This document shows, piece after piece, positions 53,569-62,817 of a stretch of DNA of 64,000 bases (position 1 is its first letter; every line of letters starts with the position of its first letter). The position numbers and the translations under genes were made by a program. The stretch spans positions 1 to 64,000 of the forward strand of contig JAQXDZ010000022.1 in NCBI GenBank assembly GCA_029251085.1, read 5' to 3'. The notes below the pieces were generated by a model that saw nothing but the letters and a program-made list of their open reading frames with translations, was not told where the DNA came from and searched no databases. The DNA is from Mariniblastus sp. (GTDB lineage: Bacteria; Planctomycetota; Planctomycetia; Pirellulales; Pirellulaceae).

Positions 53569-55269
53569 TTACGATCTCTTTTGGTAGAAATCGAGGGCGA
53601 AGAGTGCGGTCGCGATGATTAGCATAATCATTGGGATAACGTCGCCAACGGTTCGGTAAAGGCTGGTTCGTGTGGTGGGACGCACAAGTGAGCGGATCAT
53701 TCCCGGTTGTCTTCGGCCGCCGGTCTGTAGGAGTCTCCCACAAGAGTCAATTTCAGCCGATAGTCCTGTGTTGGCACAAACCAAATGAGGTTTTCGCATC
53801 TCTACCGCACGAAAAACATTACATGCCAAATGCAAATCGAGGCAGCTGGTGCCAAAGAACCAGCCATCGTTGGTCATGTTAATCAGGGCGTCTGGTTCAT
53901 TGTTTTGTTCGGCAAGCTGGTTGACTTGTTTTCTGATGTAGTGGGGAACCGTCGATTCGAAGCAAATGTTAGGGCTGAGATTGACGTCGTTGATTCTGAT
54001 TGAGACGGGCTCAGTTCCGGCATTGATTCCTCCACCGATCGGAGAGAATTTTTTAATGATTGGAAACCAACCGGATAGTGGAACATACTCGCCAAACATG
54101 ACGAGATGATTTTTATAATATCTTGAATCGACAAGCCCATTATTGTTGATCAGAAAGGCAGATGCGAAGTGCGTGTTCTGTTTTGGGTCAAGAGTCGTAC
54201 CGCCCGTGAGCAGTGGCACTGAGTTTTCATTTAAGGGGGAGAGTGACGTGGCATCCTCCCAAAATTTCGTTCGGGCTGTAGCGGCCCTTTGACTGGTAAT
54301 TTCTGGACTTGCGTCTGACAGTAGGTCTTGATAACTGCTGAAAGCAGATTCCGGCCATACAATCAAATCTAGATCAGACCATTTTTTTCTAGCCGCCTGG
54401 GTTATCTCAATCTTGCGTTTCCTGCAATCAAAAAATTCCTCCTCCGTGATTGGTCGGAAGACAACATCATCATTCGTTTGAATTAAGGCGATCGCTAATT
54501 CAGAGTCATTTGCCGGTTTTAATTTTACGTCCTCACCGAGCTTCGCACTTCCGTACACAATCGTCGCAATGAAAGTTAAACATGCAATGGCGATTGACAA
54601 ACGGTTATTGCCCTTCGAATAATCGGGTTGGTGTGAGGTTGAAGAGGGTTCCGTGAGTTTCTTTGCGAAACAGAGTTTGATGGTAGCGGTGATTCCAACG
54701 GAAACTAGGCAGATAACAAACGTGAGGGTGTAGGCACCAAAAATGTCCGCAACCTGGATGAGTAAAGGGGTGCGATACTGGGTGTGAGATAAACAGACCA
54801 TTGCCATGCCTGTCGCGAAGTTAGATCGGAACCATTCTATTCCGGTCCAGACGACAGGAATTGCAATTACAGATGGAATTTGAAATCGGTGCACCAATGA
54901 TCGGGCGAACCCAACTGAGAGTGGCGTGTATATAGCCATGTAAGCCGAAACGGTAAGCCAGCCAAGCCAGAGGGCTGGGTGCGGAATCGGAATAAAATAA
55001 AACACCGAAAGCCAAAAGAATAATCCGGCCAAAAAAAGTTGTCGATAAGGCCTTCGGCCAGCTAGGGTTTTTGATTCAATCAGCCAGATCATAGGGCAAA
55101 GTGCGAACCAGCCTAGCCAACTTAGCCCAACCGGTGGAAAGGCGAGCCACAGCAAGATCATCGAGAGTGCACCCACAAGAAAGGTCTTGTATCGTTCCTC
55201 CAGAGGTGGGCCAGACGCTTCGGCGTCTTGGCCCACAGCGGTTTTTGGAATCGTCGTATGCTTGCTCAA
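53569..55269 (-). CDS. lnt: Apolipoprotein N-acyltransferase
   Basis: A 566-residue membrane enzyme. About six to seven N-terminal hydrophobic segments (residues 30-250) are followed by a nitrilase-like domain with the catalytic Glu in LIVWPESAFSS, Lys in Y-Y-K-N-H-L-V-M-F-G-E-Y-V-P, and Cys in S-P-N-I-C-F-E-S. The last hydrophobic segment is at the C-terminus. It adds the third acyl chain to lipoproteins at the inner membrane, consistent with the lipoprotein at the left edge of the window. It is slightly longer than E. coli Lnt (512). Confidence 0.92.
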   Translation of the reverse strand: MSKHTTIPKTAVGQDAEASGPPLEERYKTFLVGALSMILLWLAFPPVGLSWLGWFALCPMIWLIESKTLAGRRPYRQLFLAGLFFWLSVFYFIPIPHPALWLGWLTVSAYMAIYTPLSVGFARSLVHRFQIPSVIAIPVVWTGIEWFRSNFATGMAMVCLSHTQYRTPLLIQVADIFGAYTLTFVICLVSVGITATIKLCFAKKLTEPSSTSHQPDYSKGNNRLSIAIACLTFIATIVYGSAKLGEDVKLKPANDSELAIALIQTNDDVVFRPITEEEFFDCRKRKIEITQAARKKWSDLDLIVWPESAFSSYQDLLSDASPEITSQRAATARTKFWEDATSLSPLNENSVPLLTGGTTLDPKQNTHFASAFLINNNGLVDSRYYKNHLVMFGEYVPLSGWFPIIKKFSPIGGGINAGTEPVSIRINDVNLSPNICFESTVPHYIRKQVNQLAEQNNEPDALINMTNDGWFFGTSCLDLHLACNVFRAVEMRKPHLVCANTGLSAEIDSCGRLLQTGGRRQPGMIRSLVRPTTRTSLYRTVGDVIPMIMLIIATALFALDFYQKRS

Positions 55270-55355
55270 GTTGATCCTTGGTTAGAATTGCAGACCCTCC
55301 ATTTTATCGGGTTCGAACCAATCCAACTACGTTGATTTTTCGTGACTGGAATAAA

Positions 55356-56575
55356 TTACGCGAATGGAAAAAATTCCACTTTTTCGCCTGCTGGATGAGC
55401 GGTCGTGTTTTCCTGGAATCTAATCAGACCTTCCGCTTCGGCGAGCGCGAAAAGGTCGGAGGAACCCCGCCAAACAAGTGGTTCAAACTTACGAATCGTT
55501 TGCTCGTCGACGACTCGTTTGCCCGGCCAGAATGTAGGCCGGTTTCCACGAGTCTCATGGGCAGTGTGGAGCACGCCATGTTCTGAGGGGATTTGCCCAA
55601 TTTGGGAGCCGAGCATCTTTTCAATTGCCCTTCTTACGAACAGATGGAAGCCAACAAGACTGCTAACGGGATTGCCGGGTAAACCAAAGACGTAACGTTT
55701 TCTTCCCTCGGAGTTGTTCACGCCAAACCAGATTGGCTTACCCGGTTTAATTGCGACTTTGTGGAAGATCTCAACCACGCCGAGGTCTTTCAGAATTCCG
55801 GGTACAAGGTCCATGGTTCCGGCCGAGACTCCACCGGAAAGCAGGAGAATATCATGCGTAAGCCCTGCCTTGATCAAATTTGCGAGTTGATCAGGGGCAT
55901 CAACGCTTGAGCCAAGGTCTGTGACTCCGAGGCCAAATTGTTGAGCAAGCGCGACTAACATCGGCCCGTTGCTATTGCGGATTTGACCTCGCAGCGGTTT
56001 CATTTGGTGACTAACGAGTTCATTGCCAGTCGGTAAAACAGCGACGGTTGGTTTTTCTCTGGTGGAAATGCTCGCCGCCCCAACCTCGGCCATCAAACCG
56101 ATATCAGTTGCACGAACAATATGTCCCTGAGGTAATACGGTTTGTCCCGTTTTGAAATTAACACCCTGACGAAGTATGTTTTTTTCCGGTGAGATCGAAT
56201 CAATCAATAGCTGGACTCGCTGACCGGTGTCCGTTGCTTCTGTTTCTGTTTGCTCCACCATAACAACAGCATCTGCATTGTTGGGTAGAGGAGCGCCAGT
56301 CATGATTCGCGAAGCTTGGCCGGATTCGATTGGGTGCTGAGGCCAATCGCCGGCGATGATCGTCTCAATGATGCTTAAGTTTTTTCTACCGTTGTTCACG
56401 TCGTCACTGCGAACGGCAAAGCCATCCATCATCGACTTGTCGTGCGGTGGTGAATTGACGTCCGAAAGAATCTCACTGGCGAGAACACTGCCCACCGATG
56501 AAGCGAGTGGGACATTGGTCAGCGGCAACGGGGTGACGTTTTCGTCAAGCAATTGAAATGCCTGCTCTACTGGTA

Positions 56576-56579
<4 letters not shown>
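55356..56579 (-). CDS. moeA: Molybdopterin molybdotransferase
   Basis: A 407-residue protein starting at ATG 56579, overlapping the amidotransferase gene by 4 bp (ATGA); the longer frame to 56726 lies inside that gene. It has MoeA features: PPHDKSMMDGFAVRSDD, GAPLPNNADAVVMVEQTE, LPTGNELV, LSGGVSAGTMDLVP and FGLPGNPVSS. It inserts molybdate into adenylylated molybdopterin. The ATGA overlap implies translational coupling with the preceding gene, an uncommon partner. Confidence 0.93.
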
Positions 56580-57166
<587 letters not shown>

Positions 57167-57355
57167 GGCGTTGTCCGGTGTGTTCGTGGCAAGAATAAGA
57201 GTCCGGCCTGCTAGCATTTATTATCAACGAAAACCGTTTCTAGGTTAAGGGCAGGTATTCTATTGACCCAATTACAGCATGCATTTACGTTTTAGCAGTA
57301 CGCATCAACAGCGTTTTTGAATTTTGCCCTCATTTTGCCCCAAGGAAGAGGCTTT

Positions 57356-58555
57356 ATGACTACCCAAAATCTACGTGTCGAACACGGCACAGAGACTTCG
57401 GATGTTTCATCTGCTCCGCTTTTAGACGTTGGACGTGGTAATCGACCACTGAAAGACGAAATTATGGAAGCGGTCTCAGACATTATCGATTCAGGTTGGT
57501 TCATTGGTGGACCACATGTAAAGCTATTAGAGGAGACGGTTGCGGAGGTCAGTCAAACTGAATTTGCAATCGGATGTGCTTCTGGAAGCGATGCCTTGTT
57601 ATTGGCTTTGATGGCCATTGGTATTGAACCGGGCGATGAAGTAATTTGCCCTAGCTTTACTTTTTTCGCGACCGCCAGTGCGATCCACCGGCTTGGTGGA
57701 ACTCCCGTGTTTATTGATATCGAACCAGATACGTTTAACCTAGACGTTTCAAAAATTGAATCACTTATCACTTCGAGAACGAAGGCGATTATTCCTGTTC
57801 ATTTATTTGGGCAGTGCGCTGACATGGATCCGATCAATTCGATTGCTGAGGCTCATGGGCTAAAGGTGGTTGAGGATTGTGCCCAGGCGATCGGAGCGAC
57901 TTACGCTGGAAGATCTGCGGGAAGCCTCGGTTCAGTCGGATGCTTTAGTTTTTACCCAACCAAAAACCTGGGCGGTTTTGGTGACGGTGGCATGCTGACA
58001 ACTAACGATCCAGAAATCGCTGATAAATTACGCCTGTTGGCGAATCACGGTATGCGGCCTCGGTATTATCACTCGGAGGTTGGGATTAACAGCCGGCTGG
58101 ATGCAATTCAAGCTGCGGCTCTCAATGCCAAAATGAAGCATATTGGGGATTACTCATCGAAGCGGGCAGTAAATGCAGCCCGCTATGAGCAGTTGATGGT
58201 CGACGCAGGGCTCGCGGATCAATTGCTAATACCGCAAGCTAACACTGACTGTGGTCACGTGTGGAATCAGTTTACGATTCGAATTCCGGGTGGTAACCGA
58301 GACCAGGTCCGGCAACAGCTTGCAGAGATGAATGTAGGTAGCGAGGTTTACTATCCGGTTCCCTTGCATCAACAGGAGTGCTTTGCTTCGCTCAAGGAAA
58401 ACAATGTCGATTTAGTGGAAACTGATCGCGCGGCAGAAGAGGTTTTGAGTCTGCCAATTTTCCCGGAGCTAACTGCCGCTGAACAGGCTTATGCCGTCAA
58501 TTGTCTAGCCAAGATTTTAGACGTGGTTGAAATGCCGTTAAAACGAGCAGGCTAA
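57356..58555 (+). CDS. DegT/DnrJ/EryC1/StrS aminotransferase
   Basis: A 399-residue PLP enzyme from ATG 57356, with AGGAAGAGG just before it; the upstream start at 57317 is less likely. It has VGCFSFYPTKNLGGFGDGG with the PLP Lys, SGSDALLLALMAI, and FVP-like PVHLFGQCADM. The family makes amino sugars for O-antigen, exopolysaccharide or glycoprotein glycans. No other nucleotide-sugar genes are adjacent, so the product is open. It ends at a strong terminator. Confidence 0.9.
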   Translation: MTTQNLRVEHGTETSDVSSAPLLDVGRGNRPLKDEIMEAVSDIIDSGWFIGGPHVKLLEETVAEVSQTEFAIGCASGSDALLLALMAIGIEPGDEVICPSFTFFATASAIHRLGGTPVFIDIEPDTFNLDVSKIESLITSRTKAIIPVHLFGQCADMDPINSIAEAHGLKVVEDCAQAIGATYAGRSAGSLGSVGCFSFYPTKNLGGFGDGGMLTTNDPEIADKLRLLANHGMRPRYYHSEVGINSRLDAIQAAALNAKMKHIGDYSSKRAVNAARYEQLMVDAGLADQLLIPQANTDCGHVWNQFTIRIPGGNRDQVRQQLAEMNVGSEVYYPVPLHQQECFASLKENNVDLVETDRAAEEVLSLPIFPELTAAEQAYAVNCLAKILDVVEMPLKRAG

Positions 58556-58613
58556 CACGTTGCAGTTGAACGTTGCGGTTGAATTGATTGCAAATTGATA
58601 AATTTAGTAGACG

Positions 58614-58642
58614 AAAAGCGGGAGTTTAGCTCCCGCTTTTTT
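58614..58642 (+). terminator. Rho-independent terminator after the DegT aminotransferase gene
   Basis: AAAAGCGGGAG (58614-58624) and CTCCCGCTTTT (58630-58640) form an 11-bp stem around TTTAG, followed by TT. It lies about 60 bp after the DegT stop and 32 bp before the convergent S9 peptidase stop. The flanking A run (58614-58617) makes it work on the other strand too. Confidence 0.9.
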
Positions 58643-58673
58643 CGTTACGTGATTTACCTTAAACCACAAGCAT

Positions 58674-60920
58674 TTACTTTGCGCCCGGTGGCATCTGATT
58701 CAAAAAGAAGTTCGTGATTAGATTTTGCAGATGGACGGTGGTATTCTCACCTTCATTAATGGAATGGGATCGATTGGGATACGCCATCATTGAAAATTGG
58801 CGATCTTGTTTTACCAATTCATTGATTAGTAATTCGACCGTCTGGTAGTGACAGTTATCATCTCCGGTTCCGTGAATTACGAGTAAATTGCCGGTCAGGT
58901 TTTTTGCGAAATGGATTGGGGATCCTTCGTGGTATCCATCGGGGTTATCTACGGGAACGTCCATGTAACGTTCCTGATAAATCGAATCGTAGTAGAGCAT
59001 GTTTGGAACTGGGGCAATTGAGACGCCCGTGTGATAGAGGTCTGGATGTTTGAACATTGCATTGAGAGTCATCGAGCCGCCGCCGCTCCATCCCCAAACT
59101 CCAATTCGCTGGGCGTCAATCCATGGATACTTTTTAGTAAGGGCTTTGACTGCTGTGGCTTGGTCTGCGGGTGGAAGGATTCCGACTCGCCGGTAAACAG
59201 TCTTTCGAAAGTCACGTCCCCTCGGAACATTGGTGCCACGATTGTCGATGCTGCAGACGATGTAGCCCTGTTCGGCTAACAGTCGATGCCACAGATATCG
59301 ATTGCCTCCCCATTGATTGGTAACCGTTGTGCCCCAAGGCTCTCCGTAGACGTAGACAATCATTGGGTATTTCAACGCGGGATCAAAGTTTTGAGGCTTC
59401 ATCATCCAAACATCCAGAGGTGTCCCATCGTCTGCGTTGACTCTTGTGAATTCTGATTTCACTGGAGGGAGTTTTGAAATTTCAGTTTTGGCTTTCTCAT
59501 TACTGATGATTTCTCGAGTGATCTGGTGAGTTGGCAGATCAATCAAATGAGTTGTCGGCGGTTGGCCAAACCGAGAATGTGTATGGAACGCGATTTTTCC
59601 GTCAGGTGAAATGTCGTAGCTGTTCCAGCCAGAAAACTCGCTTGGTGTAATCCGCTGCGACTTACCGCCTTCAAGCGGAACCGAGTAAAGATAGCGATCG
59701 GTGGGCTGGTCGGGAGCAGCAATGAAGTAGACCAGTTCATCCGTAATTCGAACCAATTGAAACGCATCGAAGGGGTCACTCATGATCGGTGTCATTTTAC
59801 CGTTGCTGCGATTGACTCCGTAGATGTGACGGAATCCGTCTTTTTCACTGACCCACAGGATCTGTTTTCCACCGTCGAACTCAACGTCGTGGTCACATGT
59901 TTCCACCCAGGCTTTATCGGAATCGCTAAACAAAACTTTCGTTTTACCTGTGGAGGCATCACCGATTAAGACTCGGTTTTGGTTTTGCTTTCGATTGAGG
60001 TGCTGCAGTCTTAGTTCATTGTTGTTAATCCAGCGGGCTCTCGCGATGTAGTTTTCGCGAGGGTCACCAGGGACGTCGAGCCATTGAGTTGATTTGGTTT
60101 TCAAATCAACGATGCCGACCCGTACAGCCGAATTAGTTTGGCCCGGTTTCGTATGTTTGAATTGCTTTAGGGTAGGGTACAGCGAATCAGTATTGTTGAT
60201 CAGTGTGAATTTACCGACTTCGGAGGTGTCAAATTCCCAAAATGCAATGCGTTTACTGTCGGGTGACCAGCGGAAGCAATCCTTGAGATCGAACTCTTCT
60301 TCGTAGACCCAGTCTGAAGTTCCGTTGATGATTTCAGGAGTCCGTTTCGTCGTTATCTTTTGTGAGACGCCAGTGGCAAGTGACTCAACATAAACATCCC
60401 CCTCCGAAACGTACGCGACACTTTTGGCATCTGGCGATATTTTTGCGAACATTAATGACGTGGCAGGTCGGTCGACTCCGATTTGCCGCAGCGTGCCCGA
60501 TTTGCGGTCCATTAACCAATAATCTCCTCGGGAATGATGCCTCCACACTTTTCGGGTGTTAGTGAAAATTAAAGCAATTTCGCGATCGCGAGCCCATTGA
60601 TGACTGGCAATGGAGAGAGGCTTTTTGGCTCTAGCTGGGATTAGCTGATCCGCTGGAATCAGAACCGTCTCTTCATGAGTGACTGGGTCGACGGCGATCA
60701 GATCGACGGCATTGGCAATTGTCTGAGAATCTCGGTTGGTAACATACTTCGATCCAGACGTTTCCCAATTAGGGGAGAACGACTTGGTCGAAAAACGATT
60801 GCTCTTGTAAATGGATTCAACCGTGAGCGGTGGGGTTGGAGAGGGCGTTTGAGTTTCCTGAGCCAGAAGGGGGCACGTGACGAGGGATATTAAAATTGCA
60901 AAAAAGAGTTGTTTACTCAT
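58674..60920 (-). CDS. Dipeptidyl peptidase IV-like S9 peptidase, secreted
   Basis: A 748-residue protein with a signal peptide (MSKQLFFAILISLVTCPLLAQ). The first 490 residues form a DPPIV-like beta-propeller, and the rest is an alpha/beta-hydrolase. The nucleophile is S612 (GWSGGGS), followed by an Asp in HGTGDDNCHY and a His in NRSHSINEG. It cleaves dipeptides, usually after Pro or Ala, from peptides outside the cytoplasm. It converges with the DegT gene across a shared terminator. Full length for the family. Confidence 0.92.
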   Translation of the reverse strand: MSKQLFFAILISLVTCPLLAQETQTPSPTPPLTVESIYKSNRFSTKSFSPNWETSGSKYVTNRDSQTIANAVDLIAVDPVTHEETVLIPADQLIPARAKKPLSIASHQWARDREIALIFTNTRKVWRHHSRGDYWLMDRKSGTLRQIGVDRPATSLMFAKISPDAKSVAYVSEGDVYVESLATGVSQKITTKRTPEIINGTSDWVYEEEFDLKDCFRWSPDSKRIAFWEFDTSEVGKFTLINNTDSLYPTLKQFKHTKPGQTNSAVRVGIVDLKTKSTQWLDVPGDPRENYIARARWINNNELRLQHLNRKQNQNRVLIGDASTGKTKVLFSDSDKAWVETCDHDVEFDGGKQILWVSEKDGFRHIYGVNRSNGKMTPIMSDPFDAFQLVRITDELVYFIAAPDQPTDRYLYSVPLEGGKSQRITPSEFSGWNSYDISPDGKIAFHTHSRFGQPPTTHLIDLPTHQITREIISNEKAKTEISKLPPVKSEFTRVNADDGTPLDVWMMKPQNFDPALKYPMIVYVYGEPWGTTVTNQWGGNRYLWHRLLAEQGYIVCSIDNRGTNVPRGRDFRKTVYRRVGILPPADQATAVKALTKKYPWIDAQRIGVWGWSGGGSMTLNAMFKHPDLYHTGVSIAPVPNMLYYDSIYQERYMDVPVDNPDGYHEGSPIHFAKNLTGNLLVIHGTGDDNCHYQTVELLINELVKQDRQFSMMAYPNRSHSINEGENTTVHLQNLITNFFLNQMPPGAK

Positions 60921-61050
60921 AACGCTTTAAACCTTGGATTAACTCGAAGTCAAAGGGATGCCTAAATGGAAAGAAACAGTATTACAAAACGGCGTATGGG
61001 GTTTGTAGGAAACCTGGCCTACGCGTTAAGCAGCGGGCGTTGTCGATCAA

Positions 61051-61803
61051 TTATGCCCACCAACCTCCATTGATGTGGATTGTCTGACCGGTGACGTAGG
61101 ATGATAAATCACTTGCAAGGAAAAGTACGACATCGCCAATTTCTCGTGGCTCAGCAAACCGGCCTAACGGTACCATTTTGATCATCGCCTGCCGATTGTC
61201 TTCAGGAATTGATTTGCCCATTTCGGTATCTACGACACCGGGGGCAACGGCGTTCACGCGAATATTCTGTCTCGCTAATTCTTTACTCAAAACCTTAGTA
61301 AAGGTGATGACGCCTGCCTTGGCGGACGCGTAATTTGCCTGCCCGAAAAATCCAGTGACGGCGGAGAGTGAAGCCACGTTGATAATGGAGGCTCCTTCGT
61401 TAAGACTGTCTACTACTGCTTTGCAGCAGTTAAAGACACCTGTCAAATTTGTATCGATGACATCCGACCACTCCGAGTGTGACATCTTTTTAAAGCTTCG
61501 GTCCCGTAAAATTCCAGCGTTGTTGACGAGAATATCGATGCCTCCGAAACGGGCGGTAATTTCCGAGCACATGCTGGCAAGTTGCTCGGGGTCACGAACG
61601 TCAGCGGGCAGTGCAAGGCACCGGTCGCCAAGAGCTTCGCAGGCCGTTTGAGCAATGGTTGCATTATTGCCTTCGGCATCGGGGAAGTAGTTGAGGATGA
61701 CATTGGCGCCAGCTTCGAAAAGTGAAGTAGCGGTTGCAAGGCCGATCCCTTGGCCGCCGCCGGTTACGATCGCTGTTTTCCCTGTTAGGTCGATGTTCCG
61801 CAT
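61051..61803 (-). CDS. SDR family oxidoreductase (FabG-like)
   Basis: A 250-residue short-chain dehydrogenase with T-G-G-G-Q-G-I-G for NAD(P), NNAG (NAGILRDRS), and the catalytic Ser-Tyr-Lys in S-L-S-A-V-T-G and Y-A-S-A-K. The length and C-terminus (SSYVTGQTIHINGGWWA) match 3-oxoacyl-ACP reductases. It lies 78 bp downstream of the enoyl-CoA hydratase on the same strand, so in this context it may act on acyl-CoA substrates; the acyl-ACP role is not excluded. Confidence 0.88.
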   Translation of the reverse strand: MRNIDLTGKTAIVTGGGQGIGLATATSLFEAGANVILNYFPDAEGNNATIAQTACEALGDRCLALPADVRDPEQLASMCSEITARFGGIDILVNNAGILRDRSFKKMSHSEWSDVIDTNLTGVFNCCKAVVDSLNEGASIINVASLSAVTGFFGQANYASAKAGVITFTKVLSKELARQNIRVNAVAPGVVDTEMGKSIPEDNRQAMIKMVPLGRFAEPREIGDVVLFLASDLSSYVTGQTIHINGGWWA

Positions 61804-61881
61804 TTTGTTGTCCCGTTAAGTTTCCTTGGTGGAGGGGTTGAGTTGGGGTTGTTGAAGTTTGTTGGTGAATAAAAGGCCATC

Positions 61882-62673
61882 TCAACCTTTGGGGTTCCAA
61901 GTTGGCAGGCGTTTTTCAATAAAGGCGGCGAGACCTTCGCGTGCATCTTGCGTTTCCCGAGCAGAGGCCGATACCTGTATCGATTGCATGAGCTGTTGTT
62001 CGAGGTTGAATGGGAGGCAGTTTTGCAGGTGAGATTTGGTAATCGCCAGAGCTGAGCGTGACCCCGTCAAAATGGCGTTCACTAGTTTGTCGGTCCGAGC
62101 GCTCAAGTCATCCAGAGCAACTGCATCATAGACGAGCCCAACGTCGAAGGCTCGGGTGGCGTTCATGCGTTCTCCGCTGAGCAGTAAATGATTCGCTACG
62201 CCCGGTGCGACGCGAAAATTAAGGAAGGGAGTTACGATTGCAGCAGTGATGCCGCGGGCCGGTTCCGGCAACATAAAGAACGACTCTGTTGAAGCGAGGA
62301 TGAAATCGCATGCGAGTACCATGCCGACTCCTCCGGCAAGAGTCGGACCTTGCATTACCGCAATTGTGGGTACTTCAATCTCAAAGATGGTCTGGAGACA
62401 ACTGGCGTAGACTTCGGAGTCCTTTTTCCATTCAGCTTGGCCGTTTTCTGAATTCGCGCGATCTTGCATTTCTCCGAGATCCATTCCCGCGCAAAAAACA
62501 GATCCCTCCGCTCGAAGTACGACAAGCCGGAGGGAGTCATTTTGGGCGAGCGTATCGAAGTCGGCTTGGAGTTGCTGAATCATCTCCCGTGTCAGTGCAT
62601 TTCGTTTATCCGGACGGTTTAAAACAACTTGTCCGATTCCATCTTCGATGGATGTCTTTACAAAGGTTTCCAT
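61882..62673 (-). CDS. Enoyl-CoA hydratase/isomerase family protein
   Basis: A 263-residue crotonase fold protein from ATG 62673 (METFVK). It has NRPDKRNALT, A-G-M-D-L-G-E-M, and the oxyanion segment GPTLAGGVGMVLACDF. The first catalytic Glu of enoyl-CoA hydratase appears to be missing there (Gly-Met instead), whereas the second is present in L-P-E-P-A-R-G. This suggests a variant related to methylglutaconyl- or isohexenylglutaconyl-CoA hydratase, or an isomerase, rather than a classic beta-oxidation hydratase. The AtuA-family gene begins divergently 144 bp away. Confidence 0.86.
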   Translation of the reverse strand: METFVKTSIEDGIGQVVLNRPDKRNALTREMIQQLQADFDTLAQNDSLRLVVLRAEGSVFCAGMDLGEMQDRANSENGQAEWKKDSEVYASCLQTIFEIEVPTIAVMQGPTLAGGVGMVLACDFILASTESFFMLPEPARGITAAIVTPFLNFRVAPGVANHLLLSGERMNATRAFDVGLVYDAVALDDLSARTDKLVNAILTGSRSALAITKSHLQNCLPFNLEQQLMQSIQVSASARETQDAREGLAAFIEKRLPTWNPKG

Positions 62674-62817
62674 ATCGTGGCTCTTGAGTTGCCTGAGAAG
62701 ATTTATTGTTAGCATTTGGTGAGATCTAACATAGTGACGTGACGGCGTCTCGTCGATACTCTGCAGTTCAGGTAGACTTGAGAAAAAGTTTTCTTAATTG
62801 ATAAGGGACGTCCAGCG

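Noticed and set aside
53410..53622. A 70-codon plus-strand ORF between the Gfo/Idh and lnt genes
   Set aside because: It enters lnt in antisense and lacks recognisable features.
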